A stretch of 64,000 nt of DNA from Anaeramoeba flamelloides (Eukaryota > Metamonada > Anaeramoebidae), in NCBI GenBank assembly GCA_027625915.1, contig JANTQA010000070.1:9615001-9679000 (forward strand). Direction: 5' to 3'. Below the pieces are notes generated by a model. The model did not search any database. It was given only the letters and a program-made list of their open reading frames with translations, and was not told where the DNA came from. Made by a program: the position numbers and the translations under genes. The number at the start of each line of letters is the position of its first letter. Within the stretch, counting starts at the first letter, position 1. Positions 25,174 to 41,520 of the stretch are shown piece after piece.

Positions 25174-26244
25174 TAATAGTAAATATAATATCTGATTATC
25201 TGAATAAACTAATAATAATTTTCATCGAAAAATCGTTTGGTAAATATCAATCTTTCACTTTTCTAAAAAAAAAAATTTTTTCAAACAAAGTATTGATATT
25301 TAACCAAACAATTTTATATTGAAAATCCTGTTGAGGTAAAAAATCAAAATAGACCTTTGGATTCCTATTCCCAAAATTTGGATAAATTCAGGGAATTATT
25401 TCTTTATCTTGAAAATTATAAAAACTCTATTTTTTTACAACATTCTTAATTTACACTTGTGCGGAAACGTAGTAGATTGCCAGAAAAATGTATCTTTTTC
25501 TCCTTTTTACTACTCTTTAGTATTCAAAATATTTAATTTGATTTTATAGACATTCTATCTGAAGGGTTTTGGTGTAATTGAAATCAAGAAAATCTAAGTT
25601 CTACTTCTATACTACTTAAACTGTTTTAACCATCATATGAATTCTTAATTAAATTTGAAAATTTTAGCTCATTTTGAAAAGTTTTACTAATCTTACAAAT
25701 TAAAATTTTCAATTTTTGATAAAAAAAAAAAGATCGCACTTTTTTGACCTGTCCTATTTTTTTCACAACAATTAAAACTCTAAAACTTTTTTTAAAGAAA
25801 TAATACAAAAATTTGAATTTATTTCTTCACAGACATTATTATTTTTGTTTTGATGAATTTTTTGATCTAATTTCCTTTCTGAGGTTTTTGAAAAAATAAA
25901 ATTTCATTTTTTTAATGGACTCTTTTTATTTGTCAAAAATAACCTTTCATATAACAAAAAAACAGCACTCGGGAACAAAAGCTATATTTAATATAAAAAA
26001 ACATTCCCACGCCTTTTTAGATTATAACATCAAATTTGATCTTGAATAATAAATTGAAGTCTCATCTATTTGAAGTTAAAGTCCTTGATTATGCGAGAAA
26101 ATTTCAATTTAAGAATTTATTATATTGAAAAACTTAATTTTTATCGTAACTCTTAGATTTTACCCCCCTATTAAACATCTTAAATATTTACTTCACGAGT
26201 CTAATCTCATAAAGTATATTTATTTTTTTTTTGTAATAATAATC

Positions 26245-26397
26245 ATGGTAAAGAGAAGATTTGCGTATACATTAAATTTGGAAAAATTTTTTATTTCTTT
26301 TATTTTATTTTTTCAATTTTTATCAAAAATTATAGCCAAAATCATTACTCAATGGTTGAGTAAACAAAACAAGAGGATGGTTTTAACACAAAGTTAA
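26245..26397 (+). CDS. Possible 50-aa membrane peptide
   Basis: ATG frame: basic N-terminus (MVKRRFAYTLN), one hydrophobic helix (FFISFILFFQFL), then a polar basic tail (SKQNKRMVLTQS). The start is preceded by an A/T run, as at real genes here. It has no homologue I recognise and is short enough to arise by chance in this AT-rich DNA. Confidence 0.22.
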   Translation: MVKRRFAYTLNLEKFFISFILFFQFLSKIIAKIITQWLSKQNKRMVLTQS

Positions 26398-26810
26398 TTA
26401 AGTTGTTTTTTTTTTTTTGAATTGACATTGAAAAGATTAGTACATAAAAAAGAACTGTTTGAGTCATCTATTCTGTTGTTTCATATTAACCCAAACAATA
26501 TTTAGAAACACCATAATTCAATTTATCTTGATTCAGTGTTGATCAATTATATCCTTTCATTTACTAATTATCGATTCTTTTTATTGTAAATCTAAACAAT
26601 TTTAAAATTATTTTTTGCCCCTTTAAAATATTAATCAATAAGATTGAGTAAAAATGTAGATAATTATAAACTACATTTTTTTTATTTTTTTAGTTTCTCT
26701 TCATAAAAATACTGAAATCAAAAAAATTTTTCTTGTTAAATTGAAGTATATATCTTTCAAAAAAAATTTCTTTCAAGGAGGGGTTTGTAATGAATTCTAA
26801 AGATAATTTA

Positions 26811-27009
26811 CAGTCAATTTTAAATTTAAGCGACAAACTTTCAACGAAATTTAAGGCATAATAAAACCTCAAATTAAGGCACAAATTTTGGAATTTTTTT
26901 TGTATACAAATTATTTTTACTAGAATCTGAATTTTATGTGTTAATTTGAGATTTTTTGTGTATCTTTAATTTTCTTACAAGTTTGTGTCTTTAAAGTGGA
27001 ATCTGGCAG
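26811..27009. mobile_element. MITE, family D, copy 3 (199 bp)
   Basis: The left end is CAGTCAATTTTAAATTTAAG preceded by TA. The right end (AAAGTGGAATCTGGCAG) is more diverged. Inner arms are as in the other family D copies. Confidence 0.7.
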
Positions 27010-27712
27010 AATAGAAACAGTCTTTTTTTTCTTTTTTTTTTTTTCATGAATTTATATATGATCTTTTAGCTGTTGATTAAAATAAAACAATATTTTTGTA
27101 AAAAAGGTATTGTTTTGGATTTTTTTTTTTTGTTTTTTTATTATCACAACAAACCAGAAAGTATAAAGGAAGGGTGATTTTGAATAATTAGTAAATTAAA
27201 AAAAATTCAAAGATATTCGTACAAACACACTGATAACAAAATTAAAAGGAGAACACAATTAGAGAAAAATCTTATTAGATATATCATTCAGGTATTTGTA
27301 AGTCTAATAATTGATAAAAAAACACTGGAAAAAAAACAAGTATTTTTAAAAAAACCCTTTATTTGAATATTTGGATAAAGGATAGTATTTTCCTTAACCA
27401 ATATTTATGAAAGGCCTTTAATATTTGTGTTCATAACACTTTTAGATACTACACACTAAAAATTGATGAATAATCTTTATGAATTTCAATTTAAAATATA
27501 AATTATCAAGTTCTTTTCTTTTTTCTGTTTTTAAATAAATCGTTTTTTTATTAAGATTTTTGATGAATTGAAAAAACAAATTATAAAGTCATAGATTTAT
27601 CTCTTTATTTCTTTTTCTAAATACTTTTACAATAGTTACCTTTCAACTCAACAACAGTCTAGTTTTTTTTTAGAACTTGTTTTTTTATGTACAGTTCATA
27701 TCAACTGTTATA

Positions 27713-27968
27713 CTATTATTTACCAATTAAAAAAGGAAAATTTTTTATTTCACATTCTTAAATATTTTTCTGGTTTAATAATTTGAAGTACAACCAATTA
27801 TTTTTCCAATCTTTTAAAATATGATATTTTTAGACAGCAAATTAAACTTGCTTGGTGAACTCTTATATATATTTTTTAACTCTAATAATTTGATTGTATC
27901 AGTAATACTTAATATTAATTCCTAGAAATTAAAATAAAAATTTTCATTTATTACTTGGAAAATAACAT
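27713..27968. mobile_element. MITE, family K, copy 2, uninterrupted
   Basis: TA-flanked and alignable with 24065-24252 plus 24672-24736: CTATTATT..CCAATTAAAAAA, CACATTC..AAATATTTTTC, GATATTTTTAGACA, AATTTGATT, TTTTCATTTATTA, TTGGAAAATAA. It shows what family K looks like without the family B insertion. Confidence 0.7.
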
Positions 27969-28195
27969 TATTACTAAAATTCATGTAAAAAAAATATTTT
28001 TTTTAAGATACAAATTCAGCCCAATGAAAGTACATTGACAAAGATTTTAGAATGTATGATTCTCAAACAATACTATGCAAAAAACAAATGTTTTACAATC
28101 CACATGTTTTTGTAAAAATTCATTTTCATTTTTTGTTATACTTGTTATAAAAGTACTTTGATTTTCTCATTTGGAATTGATTTCAAAAACAATAA

Positions 28196-28961
28196 ATGAC
28201 TTTGGCAAAGCGCACGCGTAAGAGGGATAGATATTTTTTATCGTACTCTGAAATTGCAAAAGAAAAGATCAATTATTGCTATCAGGGACTTTACCCATTG
28301 ATATACTATCAAGAAAAAACTCTAAATCAATTGTATTATGGAACAGGTTTTTTAAAAGCCACCAAAAAACAATTAAAAGTATCAACAAAAAGACATGATC
28401 TTAAAATTATTGATCTTCCAGATGATCGTAAACAATTTCCAATTATTGTCTTCTTTAACAGAAACCAAAACCAAAGAAGAAAAAAATACATTTTATTTGA
28501 TCTTTTCTCAAACAAATTCCTTGTTTTTTTCTTGATCTGTATATTAAAAAATTTATCTTTTCTTTTCTCTCATTTGGGCTGTTTCTCTCCAAACAAAATG
28601 AAAAAAATAAAAAACTAAAAACAACAAATAAGTTTTATTAATGATTCTCAAATATTTACCGATTATGAAATTGGGAAAAATTATGCTAACGTGCAAGGAC
28701 TTTTATGATTTAAGCCAGAATTATGATTTGTGGATTCAATTATGTTATTGTAATGATCACTTCTTTATATGGAACAAGCTCTCAGTTAATGAGCTTTTCC
28801 CCTTCTCAATAACTGGCAATTTAGATGATGTAGGTTATAGGTTAACAGGTAAAAGAACAGCAAGTTTCGATAACGATTACGGAACGAACCCCCGATCTTC
28901 ACGAAGAATAAGACATGACTATATTCGAAAAACTCTCATAAAATACAAAACAACTAAAGAA

Positions 28962-29005
<44 letters not shown>

Positions 29006-29990
29006 AGAAAAAGAAAACGAAAAAGAAAAAGAAACCAAAAAGGAATCAAAACCTATTATTACACCCCAACACAAACCTAATCTTGATACAAAAAAAGATC
29101 TTGTTTGTAAAACTATTTTAATTGAGAAAGTGAGCGAACTAATGGAACAAAAAAAAATAAGTGACATGAGAAAAAAAATTGATAACAAAAAAACTTATGA
29201 ACTCGATCGCAAATGCTCTTACCTTGAACATGGCGAAAAATGGCTGATTCGAATCTTTTATTTCTTTTTATTTTCCGTTGTCTTTTCAACAATTTTACTC
29301 CCTTTCCACCTTTATGGTTTTTTTTCTCCAAATATCCCACAACTAATTCTAGCGCCTTTTGGATTTACGATACTTTTCACGATTCTCTTCTATATAATCC
29401 ACACAATAATATTTTTGCCATACTTTAATATAAGCTCTTTTGGATTTTTAATCTTCTTTTTGGTGTGTTGCCTGATTATTGTTCCAATTATTTATTTTGC
29501 TTTGACAAAATTATCAATAGCACTTTTCCCATTCTGGGTTTATTATATTACAAAATTGGTTTTCAATTTCCTACCAAATCAATATTCTACCATTGGACCC
29601 GCTAGCCCTGGGTATGGTAAATTCGAATGGTTCCTTCTAGCTTTTATTATTTGGGGGCTAATTATTTTAATGAAACTAAAGAATCCCAGCTGGCTGAATT
29701 ATCAATTTTCATATAGGGTTGCATTTACCCCAATTGTTTGCATGATTGTTCCATTTATATTTAAAAAGATCGAGGCGTACAAGAAGATTAACAATCTGCC
29801 ATCTTTAAAGGAAAAATTTAGAAATATTATAATCATCGAACTTTCTTTCATATCGGGGGCATTATTAATCACAGAATATTTACATTCCAAATCAATACCT
29901 TTGATCCTCATTTTGCACCCCCTTTATATATGGGACTTCTTTTTAATCCGCGCTGTAATTAAAAATCCACTTAAAAGTAACAGATTCTAA
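28196..29990 (+). CDS. F-box protein with a multi-pass membrane C-terminal half, 529 aa
   Basis: Exon 1 is 28196-28427 and exon 2 is 28633-29990. The intron (205 nt) runs GATC|GTAAAC ... AATAAG|TT in phase 1. Splicing restores a full F-box at residues about 74-115 (LPDDLLLMILKYLP, then LTCKDFYDLSQNYDLWIQLC); neither exon alone has it. F-box proteins recruit targets to SCF ubiquitin ligases through Skp1. A basic N-terminus precedes the box. A Glu/Asn/Lys repeat (about residues 190-215, encoded by GAAAAC/GAAAAA units) and a charged linker follow. Then come roughly six or seven hydrophobic segments (for example FYFFLFSVVFSTILLPF, FTILFTILFYIIHTIIFL, FGFLIFFLVCCLIIVPIIYF, FEWFLLAFIIWGLIIL). It should be a membrane-bound SCF adaptor or an orphan F-box protein, and the membrane and target are unknown. 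The frame at 28919-29188 on the other strand is a shadow of the repeat. Confidence 0.85.
28965..29034 (+). repeat. Coding hexanucleotide repeat (GAAAAC/GAAAAA)
   Basis: About ten tandem units within exon 2 of the F-box gene encode alternating Glu-Asn and Glu-Lys. The clean tandem structure suggests slippage and probable length polymorphism. Confidence 0.9.
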
Positions 29991-32830
29991 AATAAAGGAA
30001 ACTATTTTTCATTTTTTCAACATTTTTCCTTTTTCCAAATTATCTTTGAGATCTCAAAATTATTGTTTCATTATTCTAAATTTCACAATGTTGTATGAAA
30101 TTAAATACTATTTGTTTCAAAACAAATAGAACAATATTTTCATTCAGCTTTCCAAAAAAAGATTTATAAATGAAGTAAAATTTCAAATTTTTATTTCTTA
30201 AGGGATTAGCGTCACCCTAGATTTCACTATAATAAAATTATATTGTAATTGGGTGTAAATAATATTAGTACACCATAGCTCAAATAGCTCTAAAAAATCT
30301 ATTATAAATCTTATTGCACAATAAATTATATCACTTTTTTATTAATGATCACTATTAAAAAAGTTTCATTTTGAAAATTTTTTTTTCAAATTCCTTTTCC
30401 AAATTTAAAAATAGAAACCCAAAATACAGTATTTCGGTATTTAATAATTTAGATTTAGAACTTCCAAAAGTTACTTTTTTTCAATTTTTAATTTCAAAGA
30501 ATAACTCAATAATCATCAACATAAAAGCCCAAAGACTGATTAGTTTTGTTTGTTTTTTATAAGTCTAATTATAAAATCAAAATATTTCCATGATTTGAGA
30601 AATAATTTGTTAAAAAAATTTATAGGTTAATTATTTAATTTTTAAAAAAAATCGAATTTTTTAGTAACGAATCTACATTTCGCCACAAATTTAAGAAAGA
30701 TATTTTGTGACTTTGTAGTCTGAATATTGATAATTCAACCTTTAAATTTATGACGAAATGCATTTTTTATTCAGAAATTGCTGGGTTTTTTACTAATACA
30801 ATGGATCATTTTTAATTGATGAGATCAACAAATATTACTACTTGACTAATCGATTTTTTAGAGACATTTGAACGATGTAGCATTAATGTGGTTAGGTCCA
30901 ATAACAACATAAATTGTTCCTAGGCGTCTCCTTGGTAGACACTAATCCCTTAAAAGAAACTTAAATTATTAATACCTTTTTAGAATTCAGGTCTTTGATG
31001 ATTTATTTTAAATCGTGATTTTTATGAAAGATTTTTTTGGAAAGCTGAATGAAAATTTTGATCTTTTTATTTTACAATTAACAGTACATAAAAATTAAAT
31101 AAATTTGTCTGAAAATTAAAGGCATATATCAAATACTTTGTAGATTTTTTAATACTCGAAATAGGTAACTTTAAAAGAAAAAAAAAAAAAAAAAAATAAC
31201 CATATATAAATATTTTTTCAAGAGATTTGCATTAATTTTTAGAGAGGTAAAATTGCTTTTGATAGATATTTATATTCTTTGTCCCTTGAAAGTTCTAGCC
31301 GATATTTAAAGCCAAAAAATCAATAATTAGTAAAGGTGGAAGTTTTAATTCAAAGATATTTCTTTTTTTTTTTTTTTAAATCAAAAGGTAAGTGATCTGG
31401 CTAAACATGTGATAAACCAAAAAGTCTTTGTTTTAAACAAAATACCACATATTAAAAACAATATTTAAAATAGAAACATAATAATTTACATGTCAATAAA
31501 AAACCCATAATTAAGAAAGGAAAAAATCTTCTCTCAAATAGAAAACACTAAAAACAAAATGATAAAATCTTTAAAAGTACCTTAATATTTTCTGTAAAAT
31601 AATTTACAAATACACTCTTTTTCAAACAAAAGAGAACACCTCTCAAATCATCAATACTATTTGATTTGATTTTTAATAAGATAATTACTTATTGGTGATT
31701 TTCATTATAATTATTCATTTTTTCATTTTTTTTTATTTTATTTTTGGATATATCGAACAGCTCGAAAATGAAAAAAAACAAGACAAGAAGAAAAAAATTT
31801 GGAAATACTCTACCAGTTTAAAAATTGAAAAAGTTTAAGTTTGATTTCAAATAAGCCAGATTTATATATATATATATTGAAAGACCATTATTGGATTGAT
31901 AATAGAACAAAGAAAAAAGAAAATAAAGAAAAAAACAATTCCTTAAAAATACTTAGGTGAAGTGTGGCTTTATCTTTCAAATGAGACGTGAAAGAACAAA
32001 GGTTTGACTTGTAAAGAGTTATCATTAGAATGTAAAGAACTTTTCCCCAATTCACCTTGTTCAACGGTTTTTATTGATTTGATTATTTTTTTTCATTAAA
32101 ATTTACAAAACAAGATTTCTCATTTCAAATAAAAGTGCACATCAATTTTTAATATATTTAATTTTAATTTTTATTGTTTTTTTTTGAATGGATTTTAAAT
32201 ACCCATTTGAGTGTTTTTTTTTATGTTTTGAGGCGTTTCTTATATTTTCGAATTATACTTCTGTTAATTTGATTCAATTATGAATTATTCTTGAAAATTT
32301 CTATACCATTTTTATTTGAAAAAGAGTTTAGATGGATTAACCATTTTAAAAATTCTTCTTTATGACATTTATTTTTGATTTATCAAAAAATGTTTTGAGG
32401 AAAATAAATTTAAAAGATATTAAATATTGGTTGAATTTTAATATAAAACAAAATATAAATCAAGAAAAGAATAATTGAAAAAATTATTCATTAATTTTTA
32501 TTATAAAAGTAAAATGAAAATGAAAATTAAAAAAAAAAAAATTAATAATAACCGAACAAATAATTTAACTTGCTTAGTTTTTTCTTTTTTTTTTTTTTAA
32601 TATTATTATAAATTATAATTATATGGAAACAATTCAATAATAAATAGAATATGGTGTTTGTAATTAGAAAATAATATGAACAAAAGAAGATTATTGACAA
32701 CAATTAGATAAAATAAAATAAAAAAACTATCGTTTGTTCCTTTTGTCAATTTGTTTTTGTATTGAAATTTAATCAATAACTTTTGCTGTGAAAAATATTT
32801 TTTCTTCTTGTTTGATTAATAAAAATTAGT
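29991..32830. other. Convergent intergenic region
   Basis: Separates the F-box gene (+) from the Rab14-like gene (-). It holds an inverted-repeat element at 30133-31058. The rest, 31.1-32.8 kb, is AT-rich with homopolymer runs; I see nothing else in it. The frame at 30371-30562 lies inside the element. Confidence 0.6.
30133..31058. mobile_element. Inverted-repeat element, ~0.93 kb
   Basis: The outer arm TTTTCATTCAGCTTTCCAAA at the left is answered by TTTGGAAAGCTGAATGAAAA at the right. An inner arm, CTTAAGGGATTAGCGTC, is answered by GACACTAATCCCTTAAAAG. No transposase frame was found. Confidence 0.65.
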
Positions 32831-37656
<4,826 letters not shown>

Positions 37657-39177
37657 AAAAAAGAATGATCTGTGAAAAAACTAAAAGTTAATAAAATGAA
37701 AGAATCCAAGTTGGATTGTTGTTTACTTTTTAAAAAAAAATACAAATTTGAAAGCGAAATAGAAACCATTCTTTTCCTTGGAAAGTTTTCTAAGTAGAAA
37801 AAAAACATTTGTTATTGATAGATTTTGTTCTCACAGAAAAATCAGTTTTTTTGGGAAATATTTCGAGTTAATTTAGTTTTTCTTCTAATTTTAAAATTTT
37901 TACAATTAATTCTCAAATATAACCAAAAGATTCCCTAAAATTACTAATAATACTTCAAACACCTCTAGATAGAATTTTATTCTGTCAAATTCAAAAAGTT
38001 TTATAATTTGTGTAATTGGAAAACTGTCCATTTCAATAGTTAATTTCAAATATAAAAAGAACAACTGTTATCTTTGTTAGCATTATTAATAAACTCAGAT
38101 TCTATACCATTTTCAATTGTGTTACTTTTGTTAATATCACTCTTTCAGAAAAGATTAACCCTGATTTTACCGATATTTGAATTATAAAAGGGAAAAAAAT
38201 ATCACTTCCTTTTCCAGATTTTTCATATAATTAAATAGAGTTCTCAAAGAAGTAGGTTGTAGTTTTCGGATCTATTGGAAATAGGAAGTAATTCATTTCT
38301 CAAAAATTTTTCAAATAAAACTTATTCTATTGAAAATTGCAATGAAATTTGAGTTAATAATGAAAAAAAAAATATACAGCTGTTCCAAGGATCCTGTTTA
38401 ATTTTTACAATATCAAATTTTGGTGTTGATATAGATTTTTCAAAAATCTAAGAATATGAGAATAACAAAGCTCAAATTGATAAAATAATTTCCAAAAAGA
38501 GTCAATATGAATAATAAACTTTTGATTGATCAAAGAATAAATTTATTTTTTTCCGCAAATTTTCTTTAGTTATTCAATGAATTCTCGATGTTTATGTTCA
38601 TTTTGTATTATGAAAATTTATTTTTTGAAAATCAGAAAAAAATCTTGAATACCCACTCTTTTTAGGAATTTTTTTTTTAATATATACTTTGTTATTCTCA
38701 TATTCTTAGATTTTTGAAAAATCTATATCAACACCAAAATTAGATATATAAAAAATACCAAAGTAGCTTTGGATAGACTGAAGGATCCTAATTTTAAAAA
38801 AAAATTATCCTCTTTTTTATAAATATCTCTTATATTATATCATATCATTTCTCTATAAAGAACTGAAAATTTTTATTTAAATTCTCAAATATTTTACAAA
38901 ATATTTATTAAAAAAATGCCAGATCGGGATTAAATTACTCGAAAATGAAAATTTTCAAAATGTAATTATGATCTTCCTTATTGAACTTTTGAGATAAATT
39001 TTCATTTTTATTAATTTGAATTTAACGGTTTATAAAAAGAAATTATAATAAAATAATGAAAAGTTAAAATTGAATTTATTTCGTTCATTATTACTAAATT
39101 GTATTTTTTTTTTTTTTTTTTAAATTAAAGATTTCAAGTGAAATATTGTAAAAATTATTTCCATTTAAATTTAAATT
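37657..39177. other. Intergenic, with one strong inverted-repeat element
   Basis: Between Rab14 (start 37656) and the exchanger stop, both minus strand, so it contains the Rab14 promoter. The only structure seen is the hairpin element at 38386-38790 and a degraded family G-like sequence near 38170-38330. Confidence 0.55.
38386..38790. mobile_element. MITE-like inverted repeat with near-perfect 55 bp arms
   Basis: 38416-38470 (TTTTGGTGTTGATATAGATT, TTTCAAAAATCTAAGAATAT, GAGAATAACAAAG) is repeated inverted at 38687-38741 with hardly any mismatch. AGGATCC lies near both outer ends. The near identity of the arms suggests a young or hairpin-maintained copy. Confidence 0.75.
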
Positions 39178-41520
39178 TTAATCAGACTTTTCTGATGATT
39201 TTTTTGATAAATTTTCAGAGGAAGAGGAAGAGGAAGAGGAAGAGGATGTATTTGAAGAATTTGGCAAAGAATGTTTCTTCTCTATTTTAAGTTTTTCTTT
39301 ATTAAGTCCCATCTTTCGATTCAAACGCACCTGGGGTATTAAATGGCGGCTTACAGTATTTGATAATATATTTGTGTAATTAGTAGAATGTCGGACATTT
39401 TTATTTTTGCTTTGAAAACGTGCTACAAATGATCTCAACTGGATATTTTTTAAATGGTTACCCCTCCCTATCATACTGGGCAAAACTTTCACATTCCTAT
39501 CAAAGGAATGAGAAGGTTCTTTAACCCTCGAGAATTTATTTTTTTGGGAGGGCTTATTTGGATAGCTACTTTGCAACATAGTAAGCAGATCAATATATGA
39601 TTTTTCAGTTGTTTTGTTTTCTTGATCTATACTTTTTCTTTTCTTTACAATTGTTTTCTTCTTTACCAATTCTAAATCAAAGTTGTCTTCAGAGGAAAAC
39701 ACATGATCACTAGAACTACCGCTTTTAACTTTGTGTGATAATTGGAGATCTTCGGTTTTGTCAGATCCAGTGCCGTTTTCCTCGTCCCCGCTCTCATGTA
39801 TAATATTTTTATTAAATGTGTTTTTATCAATCATTTTCTTAATCATATTTCGGAATGATTTACTCGGGTTTTTGTTTTTTTCATGGATAATTCTCTCAAG
39901 TGAAATATCTGGGTTTTTGACCATTACCTCCAATTTGGATTGATTTATTAATAGTCTTTGTTTTTCCTTTTCATTTAATTCTTCTTTCATTTCTGCTTCT
40001 TTTAATCGTGTCAATAATTCAAGAAATTCCTTTTCCTCTGTGTGTAAATCTCTAACCATGATTTTTTTTATAAACTTATCGATACCATGGAATTTTTGGG
40101 ACCAAGAATAGGAATCACCATGGCCACCAATAATTGAAAAAATTGCATGTTGCAAATGATCAAAGGTTGTTGTTAACATTTTGGATCCACAGTTTTTTTT
40201 ATTCTCTTTTTTCAAAAATTTCAAATGTAGCCTTTTCATAATTGGCTTAATTGTGCCACCTTGAATGAACACAGTGAATAATACAACTATTAGTGCTGTT
40301 GAAATAAAGGAATTTTTTGACTCTATGGAATCGGGTAATGAAAATGCCAATGCAAATGCAATTGCGCCCCTTAATCCAGAATATGACAAAATAAATTGTT
40401 CCTTCATTTTCACTTTGTGCATGCGCGATCGGTTAGCAATGCTCGTCAAAAGGACAACAAGAAGAAATCGAAATATAAAGATAAAGAGTAAAGTCAAGAT
40501 TGTAAACACGGCATTTAAATCATGAGTGAAATCCAAATCTGAATCCTTGCTGGCAAACTGGAATGTTGTTTCAGTCCCCAAATATAAAAAGATGATTGCC
40601 TCGTTCATGGACGCAAAGGATTTCAAATCCCTTTTAAATGTTAAAGTGGATCGGTGTGTCATATTCATATCGGAATACCTTGAGAAAATGATCCCACAGA
40701 ATAAGATCGAGACAATGCCCGAGAGGGACAGCACCTCTGCGATTTGGTAAGACAAAAACCCTAAGGACATCAAGAGGATCGGCTCAAATAATTGTAAGAC
40801 CTTGGTAAACTTGGTTAGCCATGAGCCAAATAAGCCCACAAAGACACCAAAGATTAAACCGCCGAAGGAGACGAGCAGAAATCGGACAATGGCTAAAAAG
40901 GGGACACTTGACGTAACATGATCAACCTTCGTCAGGTTGACAAAGAGCTGATACAAAACAATCGCGACAGAGTCATTTAAAATGGACTCCCCAGAAACCA
41001 AGATTTGCAATGTTTCATTGACGTGTGCCTCTTCAAAGATCGCCAGCACAGCAACCGGATCGACAGCAGAGATCAACGCGCCAAAGGACAAATACTCGGT
41101 AAAGGAGCCCTGAATTTCGTAGGCCGATCGAAACAAATACAAAGCGGTGCCTGTTAAAAAGCTATTCAAGAAGGTCCCAATGACAGCAAATAAGATGATC
41201 AGCCTCAGGTTGTTGAAAAAAAAGTCTTTGTGCAAAAAGTAGCCTGCCTCCAAGATGATCGGAGGGATGAAGATCAAAAAAAAAATCTCGTAATTGAAAT
41301 TTATCAGATCATGTTGCTCCACCTTTGCTAAATATGCAACCAGCCCAACCACGATCCCTAAGACAATAATTAGAGAAGACTCGGGTAAAAAGTTGATCTT
41401 GTATTTGGCTAAAGCCAACCGAAAGAGGATCAAGGCAACAAGTGCTCCAAATATGATCAAGACATATTCGGTTGTTGTTGTAAAGTGTACAAATGCAACT
41501 TGAAATTCAGAGCCTGTCAT
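39178..41520 (-). CDS. Na+/H+ exchanger, SLC9/CPA1 family, 780 aa
   Basis: Single-exon gene. Residues ~18-425 form the multi-pass exchanger domain. It has FIPPIILEAGY (84-94), ISAVDPVAVLAIFEEAHVNE (150-169, the DP ion-path motif), the transport motif GESILNDSVA (177-186, with N182-D183) and YSGLRGAIAFALAF (380-393, the conserved Arg of NHE TM11). These match the NHE1-5 pattern of electroneutral exchange. The ~350-residue tail is cytosolic and charged, rich in Lys/Glu/Ser with coiled-coil-like stretches (ELLTRLKEAEMKEELNEKEK). It ends in a Ser10-type run (SSSSSSSSSS) encoded by a GGAAGA-type microsatellite. The start at 41520 follows A-rich leader sequence with in-frame stops, so I accept it. 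No intron was seen, unlike several neighbouring genes. It could act at the plasma membrane or on endosomes. Confidence 0.93.
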   Translation of the reverse strand: MTGSEFQVAFVHFTTTTEYVLIIFGALVALILFRLALAKYKINFLPESSLIIVLGIVVGLVAYLAKVEQHDLINFNYEIFFLIFIPPIILEAGYFLHKDFFFNNLRLIILFAVIGTFLNSFLTGTALYLFRSAYEIQGSFTEYLSFGALISAVDPVAVLAIFEEAHVNETLQILVSGESILNDSVAIVLYQLFVNLTKVDHVTSSVPFLAIVRFLLVSFGGLIFGVFVGLFGSWLTKFTKVLQLFEPILLMSLGFLSYQIAEVLSLSGIVSILFCGIIFSRYSDMNMTHRSTLTFKRDLKSFASMNEAIIFLYLGTETTFQFASKDSDLDFTHDLNAVFTILTLLFIFIFRFLLVVLLTSIANRSRMHKVKMKEQFILSYSGLRGAIAFALAFSLPDSIESKNSFISTALIVVLFTVFIQGGTIKPIMKRLHLKFLKKENKKNCGSKMLTTTFDHLQHAIFSIIGGHGDSYSWSQKFHGIDKFIKKIMVRDLHTEEKEFLELLTRLKEAEMKEELNEKEKQRLLINQSKLEVMVKNPDISLERIIHEKNKNPSKSFRNMIKKMIDKNTFNKNIIHESGDEENGTGSDKTEDLQLSHKVKSGSSSDHVFSSEDNFDLELVKKKTIVKKRKSIDQENKTTEKSYIDLLTMLQSSYPNKPSQKNKFSRVKEPSHSFDRNVKVLPSMIGRGNHLKNIQLRSFVARFQSKNKNVRHSTNYTNILSNTVSRHLIPQVRLNRKMGLNKEKLKIEKKHSLPNSSNTSSSSSSSSSSENLSKKSSEKSD

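Larger units (their letters stand above)
22793..28195. other. Intergenic region dominated by MITEs
   Basis: Holds family K copies (24065-24736 and 27713-27968), the nested family B copy (24253-24671), two family D hairpins (24976, 26811) and a doubtful 50-codon frame at 26245. The minus strand at 23348-23566 is open and protein-like (TYERRLSFDINKEGTLRSVV and so on) but has no start and meets a stop just upstream. It may be a relic of a gene and I assign no function. Confidence 0.5.

Noticed and set aside
39731-41503. Several plus-strand ORFs over the exchanger gene
   Set aside because: They are shadows of the long minus-strand exchanger frame, which has all the NHE motifs.
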